A stretch of 64,000 nucleotides of DNA from Hydractinia symbiolongicarpus. Taxonomy: Eukaryota; Cnidaria; Hydrozoa; Anthoathecata; Hydractiniidae. Below the pieces are notes generated by a model, which did not search any database, was not told where the DNA came from, and saw only the letters and a program-made list of their open reading frames with translations. Position 1 is the stretch's first letter. Each line of letters opens with the position of its first letter. Location: the NCBI RefSeq assembly GCF_029227915.1, contig NC_079882.1, positions 4,340,001 to 4,404,000 on the forward strand, given 5' to 3'. Positions 1 through 12,981 of this stretch are shown piece by piece. Both the position numbers and the translations under genes were made by a program.

Positions 1-575
1 CTCAGATATTTTTGTTCCTTACAAAAAAAAAGATTTTTAAATATGTGTATGTGGATGCAAAAAATAGCTGAAATATGTAAAAAGCAAAAGGTTTAAAGAA
101 TTCATGACAACAAAACATGCTTATAAGAAAAAATTATTTGCAGGTTGTACATAACAATTTAGAATTTCTTTTTGGAATCTATTTTTCATCAGTTATTTCT
201 GCAAATTTAAAGTGAAACCACATTTGACAAATATTGCAAGCAATACTATTATCATGAAATGATTGAGGTTGTTCAACACACTCTGTTTTGCATGATGGGC
301 ATAAGTGGACTTTTACCCTTTGATTCTTTTTTTATTTTTTAGAATTTCTTTGTTTCTGTCCAGACATTGTTTTTTGTTTTAAAAAACCATCTGTGAAGAT
401 TTATCAACTGGGTATAAGTTTCTTTCTATATTCGTTTTGTGAAACTAAATGTTGCTTTTCAGCTTCCGCATTAAGCGGTACTCAACTTTCCCAGCAGGCA
501 AATGCTCTAAATAGAATGTGCCAGATTTGAAAGTGTGTACCTTCCTTGCAAATTTTCAACAATAAAAGATGTATT
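1..575. other. Intergenic, no gene seen
   Basis: AT-rich DNA with no ORF or splice-framed exon that I could support. It ends at the TTAA flank of the element that follows. Confidence 0.5.
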
Positions 576-2536
576 TTAAAGGTAGTGTCTGCTAAAAAAT
601 AATAGTTTACTTAGTTGAGTATAAAATTATATAAAGTACAAATTTGCTATCTTAATGCTATCTTTGTACAGAAAAAATTAAAACAAAATTATTCTTATAA
701 ACAAAACAAAATTATTCTTTTTTGTAACCCATGCACAATATTACGCAAAGTAATAATTTTACCCCCATTTACAAACGAGACAAAAACTAAACGAATTATT
801 TATAAGTGCACGTGTCACTAAGTCTGGAAAATTTTCTGTGTGTCAATGAAAAAAATTACTGAAGAAAAGCAAGAAGAATAAAACAAGAATACTGTTTATT
901 AACTTTTCCTCCAAAAAGGGAAATTAATTATAAACAGTTTTCTAAATTAAACGTTTTCTTCGTTTCGCATGCTGAGTAAACTTGTTTCAAAATCGACCGT
1001 GAGAATAGGCCTTAAGGCAAAATTTGATGAAGATTAGATTTTCTAAACAGTGTTTACCGAAACAGGTATGTTTCTTCATTTTGTGATTTAACAATGTCTT
1101 GGTGTGCTGCCATTGGTTGTGAAAGTAACAGTAAAAATAACAAAGACAAAAGTTTTTTCTCGCTTCCTACTGAACAAAGTGTAAGGGCTGCTTGGGTTAG
1201 GGCAACCAGCAGGAAAAACCTTTCAAATAATGTATTCTTATGTTCTGATCAATTTGACAGGGAGAAAGATTTTGACCTAAGTTGGGAAATGCAGAACAGA
1301 CTGCACTACACATATAGACCTGTTTTAAACAAAGTCTCGTGAAAGGCGCGGTACCATCTCGTTTCCCTCACAAGCAACAAAAAGAAAAGGCGCAACCAAC
1401 TTCAAAGAAGAGAGCTGAAAAGAGGATTCAAAACGAGGTATATTGTTATTACTCCTATTATTAACATTTCCTTCTTTTTCCGCATTCTTTAAATCAATAA
1501 AAGAATGGAGTGGATGCTGTTGTTAAGATTGTTTCATTTTTTTTTGCAATGCTTGTTTTAAAGGTTGTTGAAGCAGCATTTCAAGAGACTTCTCTAAATG
1601 AGAGACTAGCAATTCCTTAGCTGTCGACTTTGACAGCACAAATAAAAGATTTTCAATAGGCGTGCAAACAGAAAAAGAAAAAGAAGATCGCGAAAGTCAA
1701 TATAAACACCCATTATTACGAAGCATTGGTGTTCAAGCTGGATCTGAGGTTGCTAATTCCTTGTGTCAAACAGAACAAGAAGTAACATCGTTGGTTGTTT
1801 TTAAATTTTCTTTCCTTAGAAATGCGCTATAGATGAAGAAGGGGAGATAAAACCATTATTCCTTGTGGCATATTCAAAGCCAACAAAACGATTTATGGCC
1901 AAGGTGGTAAAAGAAGAGAAAAATTACAACTATTTGTCGAACATTATCAAAAAAATTATTGCCCGCGCTACCGAAAAAAAGAAAGAGAGCAAGAAGGGCC
2001 GACAAAAGGGTCAGCTGGAACTAAAGTTGCACCAGAAGAAAGGCCTTCCCGCGACGAATTAATCGAAAGATCGCTAAAATATAAGAATAAAATTGTAAAA
2101 TAAAACTTGTTTTGACTTCACAGCAAAAGCCTATAACTATAATCTTGATATTTTAACTTAATAAAAAACACTTCAAAGATCAAGATAAATTTAAAGATGT
2201 TCAAACGTAATAAGAACAATTTTGTCCTGAATTCTGTAAAAATAAAAACACATTTAAGCTCTGCTAAAACTTAGATGTTCTTAAAAAAGCTGAATTATTT
2301 TTATAATCCAATTAAAAATAATACTAGGAAATAAGCTTGGGTTTAGTGTTCTTATTTGCCTTGCGCGTCTGGTTTTCTATACAAATGTCTACGCAAAAGC
2401 ATAATTGACCAAGAATATATTTCTGTTTATGTTGGCAAAAGATGAAGTTAGCGAACTTTAAAGACAGGTTTTGTTTCTTTTTCCAACATATTGTTTGATA
2501 CTCAAATTTTATTTTTTTAGCAGACACTACCTTTAA
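576..2536 (+). mobile_element. TTAA-flanked (Kolobok-like) element carrying a THAP gene
   Basis: Seen: a TTAA at 576-579 followed by AGGTAGTGTCTGCTAAAAAA (from 580). The reverse complement of the same 20 bases ends at 2532 and is followed by TTAA at 2533-2536. The body is therefore 1,953 bp with terminal inverted repeats and a TTAA target duplication. Known: TTAA targets are used by Kolobok and piggyBac elements, and Kolobok transposases often start with a THAP domain. Here a THAP gene lies inside in plus orientation. No DDE catalytic core was found between the N-terminal THAP part and a basic C-terminal exon, so this copy looks internally deleted or accessory. Assignment to Kolobok rather than piggyBac is inference. 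Confidence 0.75.
1094..2062 (+). pseudogene. THAP-domain protein gene with two frame breaks
   Basis: Exon 1 (1094-1437) starts MSWCAAIGC and encodes a THAP zinc-binding domain: Cys4, Cys9, the invariant Trp34, Cys50, and an AVPS box. Two oddities are seen. The zinc-ligand His of the CxxH motif is Gln (C50-S-D-Q53). The frame also stops at 1340, while the AVPS box lies in the -1 frame. Exon 2 (1564-1781) follows in phase 0 and again needs a -1 step near 1614-1618, after which repeated GVQT/GVQA motifs appear. Exon 3 (1820-2062) joins in phase 0 across a 38-bp intron and ends in a basic Lys-rich tail. Both breaks could be cured by one extra T in a short T run, so single-base deletions (decay or base-calling error) are the simplest reading. 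Sequence-specific DNA binding is the family role; function here is doubtful because of the missing His. Confidence 0.6.
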
Positions 2537-4622
2537 ATATTATTTTACCTAAAGCTAAACTAAAGTATCAAAGAAACCTTCAGGAGACTTGTTATGCGTA
2601 GTGATAAAAGCACTCTAAGATTATCCACAGATATCAATTTAAAATCTTGCAAAGTCATAGTTTTTGTTGCAAAATTTACACATGTGTAGGCTTTCTTTCG
2701 CACTCATAGCAACAACAACAATTGCATAAGGAATTAAAAATGTCTGTCTTGTTGTGTGTTGTTCCTCAAACTAACAGTAATTCCAGCCATAATTCAGCCA
2801 TATTTACAGCTTGTTTAGCTCCTCTAGCTATGTTGCATAGCATTGGAATATGTGCATGCATCTTTTTTCGGAATTACTGTCAAGGTGTATTGGTTTAAAT
2901 GTGTTATGTGACATTTGTTGACCTAGAGAATGAATTATCTGAATGTTTGGAAGAATCTTTTTTTATGGACAAACTTGTGTCTACATTACACAAACTAGCC
3001 AAAGAATATGCAAACCCAATTTTTAATGCATCACATGAGCGCATTCTGCATTGTATATTATATTATTTGACCTATACGGTAGATAATTTAAGTACTAGTC
3101 TTGCAGTATATTACATTTTAGCTTACGTAATTTCACTAATCATAACAAACAAGGGGGTTACAAACATAATAATTTGTCTTGTTTTTTAATTTTATCATTA
3201 CTATTTTAGCAAAAGATAACCTCATTATGTAGCTGCAATTTAGGCAGTTTATTTTTATGAATTATACAGTCTTGGTCATGAATGGCGTGCGATCACACGC
3301 GCATGCCTCCGCACACACCATGTGAAATTTGGGTGTGCTTTTTATCACGTCTTGTCCTACTTCGTACACTCGCCAAGCAGAACTGAGCTATTTTAGAATA
3401 ATCCCTTACCCAAACTTTACCAAATACACAATTGTTCTTCCACGTTAAAATGTATCTCTAAAATGTATTTTCATTAAATACCCACCTTCATTAAAATTGC
3501 TGACGTGAGATGCATTTCAAATGTTTTGCGTCTGCATTGCGTCGCATGATTATTTTTTGCTTTTTAGCTGGCAAAAAATTTCGTCATTAACCTTGTATTG
3601 ATCTCCTTAAGACGATGACAAATGGAAATGAAGTACAAGTCCTATTGACCTACCTTCCTGATGGTGTACTTGTTAAGTTAATAGTTCTGTCCCAACTAGC
3701 TCTCTATGTTTTAAGATAAACTGATTAGAAAGTAAGTTGTACACGTGCCATTTACAAATTAAAGTTCAGGGCATCATTAAGTTGAATATCGCAGAAGTCG
3801 TTGGTGACATGCTTCGAAAATGCTTGTCACACAGTTCAATGCAAAGCAAAACTGTACAGGAGACTTAATTGTTAGAGTTTTCGCAGAACATCTTTTCCCA
3901 CAAAACCGAGGGCAGGGCTGACTTATTGCCTGCTGATTCTTATGGGAGACAGAACTATTGGACTTTTTTTAATACGATATACAATTTTTTCGATTATTAT
4001 TACTAAACATATTTGATTTCTTTTTTCCCCTTTTAAATGTTCAATAAAGTTCAATAAAATATAGTTCGATAAAAAATAAAACAAACAATCCACAAACAAT
4101 CTTCGACAAACAACAAAATCCACCATTCACCATTTCAGCGGTCCTCCGAATTACGGTTGTTACGTCCGAATGTTATTTCGATAGGGGACTGTGCTGCACT
4201 ACTCAGTGCTATATTTTTCTGCTCGCATTTATACAGCAATTCAAGCGAAAACCATAGGCACAACATTGACTGACAAAAATCGAACTTGAAACAGAGGCTA
4301 AAAATACAGCTGGCGTACATTTAAAACGAATAACAAAATATGGCTGCAAAAGATAGTATTTTTGTAATTTTTCGGGAAAATTTTTTATCCGACCGACTCA
4401 CTTTTGTAATTAGAAATGACACTAACCAAACATATTTTGGATGATAGTCTTACACTATCACAACTTCAAACATTTTAAAAGCTTCTCAAAGATCAAATAA
4501 AACACTTAGCAAACAGTTTTTAGTCCCGTAACATGCTTGTGTATCGTTGTTGGGTTAGGGTTTAGGGTAGGGTTTTTGTAGATATGCGTTGAGTGGAGCA
4601 AAATACTTTATTAAATGTCAGT
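2537..4622. other. Intergenic, one weak ORF
   Basis: Mostly AT-rich sequence with no recognised gene. A plus-strand ORF at 2899-3189 (96 codons) begins with an acidic helical stretch (ENELSECLEE) and could contain an exon after the acceptor-like site at about 2920. Its second half is hydrophobic and unconvincing. I do not recognise it. The rest holds nothing I can support. Confidence 0.35.
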
Positions 4623-4953
4623 AGGGGGCCTTTGAAAAATTTTTTTCGGGCCCCATTAGCGGGATATATAAGATTCAGACCCCCTCCCCTTTTTTTTAGC
4701 GGATTTTCGTCCATGAAATACACACATTCGGATAAATCTTGGTAGGCTCAGGGGCGTGTTTTGTAGATAAAAGTTATCAGAATTGATAACAAGAGGAATT
4801 ATGCTCAAGAACGACGAAGAATTTTCAGGCCACTAACAAATTTTTAAAATTTCTCAATCCCTAGCGGAATTTTTTTTCAAAATTCAGACCCCCTCCCTCT
4901 CTTAGCGGCGATATCCCGCTAACGGGGCCCGAAAAAAATTTCCGAAGCCCCTA
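4623..4953. mobile_element. Short inverted-repeat element (MITE-like), about 330 bp
   Basis: The left end at 4623 (TAGGGGGCC..., then CGGGCCCCATTAGCGGGATAT) and the right end at 4953 read as reverse complements over about 45 bp with a few mismatches. A CAGACCCCCTCCC tract sits just inside both arms. There is no coding capacity. Class is unknown. Confidence 0.6.
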
Positions 4954-5434
4954 GCTGGTAGCCAGAAAAAAGTTCAACCTTCAATGTTCGAGCTGGTAGC
5001 CATGGTAGCTGGTAGCCACAAAAAAATTGCCATTTACTTACGGCCGCACTTTACCGAACACGCCGAACGCGGGACTATGCGGGCAAATACCTGATTTTTT
5101 TTCAAAACGCTGAACTCGCCTGAAAACGCCCGCACTTTTTACGGCGTATGCGGCTTATATCAACACCCTCGTGTGGTACCCGGTAGCCACAAAAATGTTC
5201 CACTTTCAATATTTTAGCTGATAGCCGGTAGACGCTTTAATTTGATACCTTTAAATAGTAGTGGAAATTCTAAAGTTGCTCCAACGTAGCAACCTGACAC
5301 CACTTAGACAGGTACATTCGCCACACAAATTTGACTGAAATTGCTTTTTTCAGTGCAATATTTGGCATGCTTTGATTAGCTAATATTATAAACAAAACAT
5401 TCTAGCTAAATTACAAGAAAACCCCTCGCTGTTG
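4954..5434. other. Intergenic, no gene seen
   Basis: Contains degenerate GCTGGTAGCC repeats near 4950-5020 and 5205-5230 and a small GC-richer patch near 5040-5150. No coding exon is supported. Confidence 0.4.
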
Positions 5435-6236
5435 TTACTGTTCTACCCAATCTTGGAATGCGCTCGTCTTAAGACTGGCCAGGCCAATCTTCCGACAGTG
5501 ACAAATGGGTGGCCAGTCTTAAGACTGGACTGCCCAATCTATGGACGTACATGCCCAATCTTAGAACAATTGTGGAAGACAAACAGAACAATAAAATTTT
5601 TAGAATTTACCTCTTAATAGGAACTTTAAATTGAAACTTTTCTTGGAAAATCAAAAGGCCAAAAACTTATATATACCATGTACTTTATGTATAAAAAATT
5701 GAAACTACTCAACCATATTAGCATAGTCTATAAGGCTTTTCTTCTATAGACTATGATATTAGCTAGCTGGCTACATCTCCCTGCTGGCTAAACATCTCAT
5801 CCAATGAAATTAACAGCTAGCTAACTAATAATATGGTTGAATATGATTTTTCTGATTCTTCATAAATATAAACATTTTATTTTTAAAATTTAGCCACTAC
5901 TCAAAGCTGTACATAAATGCTAAATGTATATAACAACACATGCTCTACCAGCAACCTCTAGCTAGCTACGATTTTCAATCTACTGTGTCCAAAAACTGGC
6001 CGGGTCAATTCAACAGTACCCAAAATATGATGTTTTAATGTGCCTGAGAATGTTTGTTGGGACTTGCAAAAAACAGAGCTCGTGTTGGACATCCCATGGT
6101 CTTTTGCCCAATCTTGTGACTGGCTTAAGTCTTAAGACTGAATCTTAATTAATCTTAAGACTGGCCGGCCAGTCTTAAGACTGGGCAATTTGTGTCCAAA
6201 GATTGGGCAGCGTCCTAAGATTGGGCAGAACATTAC
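5435..6236. mobile_element. Non-autonomous Ginger-like element, TSD TTAC
   Basis: The body 5439-6232 starts TGTTCTACCCAATCTTGG and ends with the inverted complement GGGCAGAACA. It is flanked on both sides by TTAC (5435-5438 and 6233-6236), a 4-bp target duplication. Both ends carry clusters of CCCAATCTT and self-complementary GTCTTAAGAC motifs, like the ends of the 7.1-kb element at 23077-30160. The roughly 140 bp at the left end match the left end of that element closely, including the run after the last motif. The 794-bp interior has no transposase. It is most simply a deletion derivative mobilised by the autonomous relative. Confidence 0.85.
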
Positions 6237-6417
6237 TACCAGTGGATTTATTTGTATTGCTATACAACACACAAGCACAAACATGCATGGAGTACACCAC
6301 CAACCCACCTCTTCATTGTCCATGGGGGTTATACTTTTTAGCATAATGAAGCAAGTAAGACTAATATTAAGAGGAATCCAAGAACAAAGTAGATATATAA
6401 TTTTTTCTATTAAATGA

Positions 6418-9512
<3,095 letters not shown>

Positions 9513-9613
9513 AATATTAGATGACTGTTATAATGAAAACATTATAGATCTGTAAGTACAATGTGTATATCTGGTGTCAATCCTAATATGCTTTACTTTA
9601 TGTGTTATTTCCA

Positions 9614-9814
9614 GCTTTCTTAACCCGGGTATAAAAGGTTAGTTGCTAAAAATATAATACATATAGTCGTTTTTAAGAATTTGTACCTTTAACCTTTTCC
9701 CCTGCCTTTTTTGACTGTAAAAAATTAACTCAAGTAGTTAAAAGATTTTTTTCACATGACATTTTCTGAGGCAGAAGAAAAGAATGGGTTTAATATTGCA
9801 GGTTTACATTATGT
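9614..9814 (+). repeat. 201-bp direct repeat, copy 2
   Basis: Near-identical to 7233-7433, differing at only a handful of positions. It lies just downstream of the coiled-coil gene's stop codon and ends inside the start of the ORF at 9803-10092. The pair could be remnants of terminal direct repeats or a segmental copy. Confidence 0.85.
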
Positions 9815-10092
9815 ACAACAATAAAGGTTTATTAAGAGAGTTAATAGCACAGAATAAGCGTAATAAAAGAATTGAATTTAACCAAAAATTAGAACTTTCC
9901 CCAAAGTTAAAACTTTTTATGAATATGTTGAAAGAAGAACAAGTTGGGATTAAAAAAGGTTTATTCGCTTTACATCTTCGAAAAAACTTGGCTAAAATAA
10001 GTACTGTAGGAGAAAAATTTACCAGAGAAAATTTTCGTCGTTGGCAAATTATTTCCTTTCTCGACGAATTTTCTCCGCCAATAAGAATTTAA
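9803..10092 (+). CDS. Possible exon or small ORF, unrecognised, basic
   Basis: It opens after the acceptor-like site aatattgcag at 9802 and encodes about 95 residues rich in Lys and Arg (LLRELIAQNKRNKRIEFNQK...KEEQVGIKKGLFAL), ending at 10092. The composition is protein-like and helical rather than random, but no family is recognised. Its first codons lie in the 201-bp repeat, so it may be a terminal exon of an unidentified gene or a fortuitous ORF. Confidence 0.2.
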
Positions 10093-10370
10093 TTCTCTGT
10101 TTACCCCTTATTCTTTTTGGTTTAATAATTTATAACTATGATTGCTTTTTTCTTCGTCACTACTTGTCTTTCCTAGCTGATGACTTTTTAAAACTTTTAT
10201 TGCAGCTTGAGGCAAGAATTCTATACCAGAGGCGTGCTATAGTTTCTGGTAAATCAAAAGGGGCCGTGAAACTGATATCAACAAAAATTATATTCTTAAA
10301 GTGCAGGATACCAAAAAAACTACTCACGCTGACTGTTGTACTTTTTCGTATGAGAATAAATTGTGGTGCT

Positions 10371-10790
10371 TAATATATATGCTGTTTGTATACTGTTGGC
10401 TATACGATTTTCAACAGGTTTATTGGTTGTAATTTTAAATTTTTGAACCCAGACAACTGGGAAGACAGTTGAAAGCATTTTATTTACTTTTTCATTCTCA
10501 CGCGAAAAGTGTAAATTTTTTAAATGTGTAAATTCTAAAAATAGTTTTTATATATTTTATCTATATTATAATACCCGTATACGTCTTAATATATATGCTG
10601 TTTATATACTGTTGGCAAACGATTTTCAACAGGTTTATTGGTTTATTAGTTTTAAATTTTAAATTTTTGAACCCAGACAACTGGGAAGACAGTTGAAAGC
10701 ATTTTATTTACTTTTTTAAACTCACGCGAAAAATGTATATTTTTTAAATGTGTAAATTCTAAATTCTATTATAATAGCCGTATACGTCTG
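10371..10790 (+). repeat. Tandem duplication of about 215 bp spanning the Helitron 5' boundary
   Basis: The block from TTAATATATATGCTG at about 10371 to CCGTATACGTCT at about 10586 is repeated from about 10584 to 10790, with small differences. Each copy contains GAACCCAGACAACTGGGAAGA and ends with the ATTATAATAnCCGTATACGTCT start motif of the Helitron. Confidence 0.75.
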
Positions 10791-10902
10791 GCTGTCTGTC
10801 TGTCACGCAAAATGGTAGCTTAGCTGTGCAATAGCGAGAAGCGCGCAATGCGGTATAAAAAGGACGGGCGAACCCGTGGATTTTCCACGGGCTAACGACT
10901 AG
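10560..10902 (+). mobile_element. Short non-autonomous Helitron
   Basis: The 3' end is textbook: hairpin CCCGTGGA-ttt-TCCACGGG (10873-10880 and 10884-10891), an 11-base spacer, then CTAG at 10899-10902 followed by T. A 5' TC start preceded by A is at 10560; a second start-like TCTATTATAATAGCCG lies at 10765 because of the tandem duplication. The 343-bp unit encodes nothing. Known: Helitrons insert between A and T and end in CTRR. Confidence 0.75.
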
Positions 10903-12981
10903 TTATGAATATTCCACTAAATATTTGTGACCACGTAACAGATTATTGTTCTGTTTTAATAACCGTTTTTTAGAAAGTTCAAATGACTACATTTTGACCT
11001 TCTTAAGAATTAGGGAGTTACATTAGGAATAAAAGTAGAAAATTGAAGTTAAAAATAAGGAGCGATATGAGCATAAAAAACTAAAACTTCGTAGAAATAA
11101 TATTTCGCTATCCGCATTCTTTTTCAGGTAAACCGCCGTCACCTGAGAAAGAAATTTCTGAAAATGTTAAACGACAAAAAATGCACAACCTAAATGTTTA
11201 GGTAGAATCGTGTTGCCATAACATAACATGAAGTATTTAAATATCGCCTCTAAATGCTTCAAACTTATCGCTAAACCTCTGATAGAGGCTGTTTTGGGGG
11301 GAACGACAGTAAATGGTCGTTTTTTGAAACTAGCCGTTATGCAGGAACAGTAAAGAAAATCGGTAAAAAGTGACCAAATTTTCTCAAAAATTTTACCGAA
11401 CAACTTTTTACCGACTCAGTTTTACTTATGTCGATTTTCAGTTCACATTTTTAGTTGAAATTGTTACAATTAAAGGGTAATTTATTAATTTTCTTCGCAT
11501 TTATGATTATGTATCATCCATTTTTATTTTAAATAAGGCTTGCTTTGAAAAAAAAATATGAATTACCAAAAGTGGTTGTTTTCGGTAAAGATTTTGTTAC
11601 AAGGCTTTTTTCTGCAGGGCATCTTGTATCATGTATACGAACATTGTCCCCACCCCTATAACGTGATCACGCAAACCAGCAAAATCTGCTTTGTAAAATT
11701 ACTCGAAGACCCAGGTTTTTCAACATGGTGAGCACAAGCTATATGACGTAAGGTCGAACTTAGATTTCTGGCGCACGCAAAATCGTAGAGGTGAAACTAA
11801 AAGAAGTGCCGGATATAAAAAGTTTTTTCTTCAGACAATATCAGAGTTGGCCCGGGTCATGATGCTAATTTGTTTTAAGAAAAAAGAAAATATATTTTAA
11901 GAAAACATCGCGGAAAAATGTGGTAATGAGAAAGCTAGCTAACATTGAACGTTGTCTTTTATGCATACATCAGATTGCAAAATTATTTGCGTCAGCAAAA
12001 TACTAAAATCTTTGTTTCTATTATATTTGACACTAGTTCGACTGCAAATTGTTTCCCCACGGTTCTAAGAGTGAAGTCGTAGCGCATGCGCATTATTCAT
12101 TCCTGTAAAAAGTTTTCGGATTTCACGCAGCAGCATGCAATGGAAAATGAAATAAAATGAAAAGAAACAAAAGTAGATAAACATTACGAAAAAATATAAG
12201 GTACAGACGGTGTAGAAAACACGACGCGCCATCCAAACTTCAAGGGCAGTAGCTAAGAAATACACCTATGCAGTCGGGGCATACTCTAGAAACTATAGTG
12301 TACTTTTACCAACAACCACAGCGAGGTAACATATATTTTTCTTTGTTCTACCATGACTTTGGTAGTGTCGGGGCGAACAAGAACTCCTACCGGTTTTTGA
12401 GACAGGGGGTAAAACGACAGAACGTGGAAGACACGTTTGTGTTGTAAATATTTAGATAATAAATATTATCTGGTAAATTGAAATAAATACAATTGTTTAT
12501 GAAGTTTGATACAAGAGGCGTCATTAATTGCTGTGTGCTTTATTATACTTTTGTCAAAACGAACGGACCGAGTTCGAAGAGGATGCAAATAATGGCATTA
12601 TGTTAGGCTTAATAATTAATTCAAAACAATGCCTCCAATTAACATTTACAGCATTTCTGTGTTAAATTTTACAAAACAATCAATGCGATCATTCGAGAGG
12701 AGAAAAGAAAGATGTTTTGAATAATAGTAAGTGGGTTCAATTGCAGTCACAAAATTTTTAATGTCACTAACAGGACACTTTTTGTATCAAATTTTCGTCA
12801 AAAGAGACGAGTTTGAGCCAATTTTATCCTAAAATAGTATTGAGAGTGAAAAAACATGTCAACATCAGTTCGGTACACTTTTACGCTTTCTGTGCCCAAT
12901 TTTGTCAAAAACCGAAGCAATCAGAAACCACTCAGGGTACCAAATACAATTTCATTTAATATTCGTAAATAAAATAAAAAA
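10903..12981. other. Intergenic, downstream of MCPH1
   Basis: No supported exon on either strand. This is unique-looking AT-rich sequence between the Helitron end and the MCPH1 stop codon, presumably including the MCPH1 3' UTR. Confidence 0.4.

Noticed and set aside
4549-4576. GGGTTAGGGTTTAGGGTAGGG, telomere-like.
   Set aside because: Only three imperfect units; too short to call an interstitial telomere.
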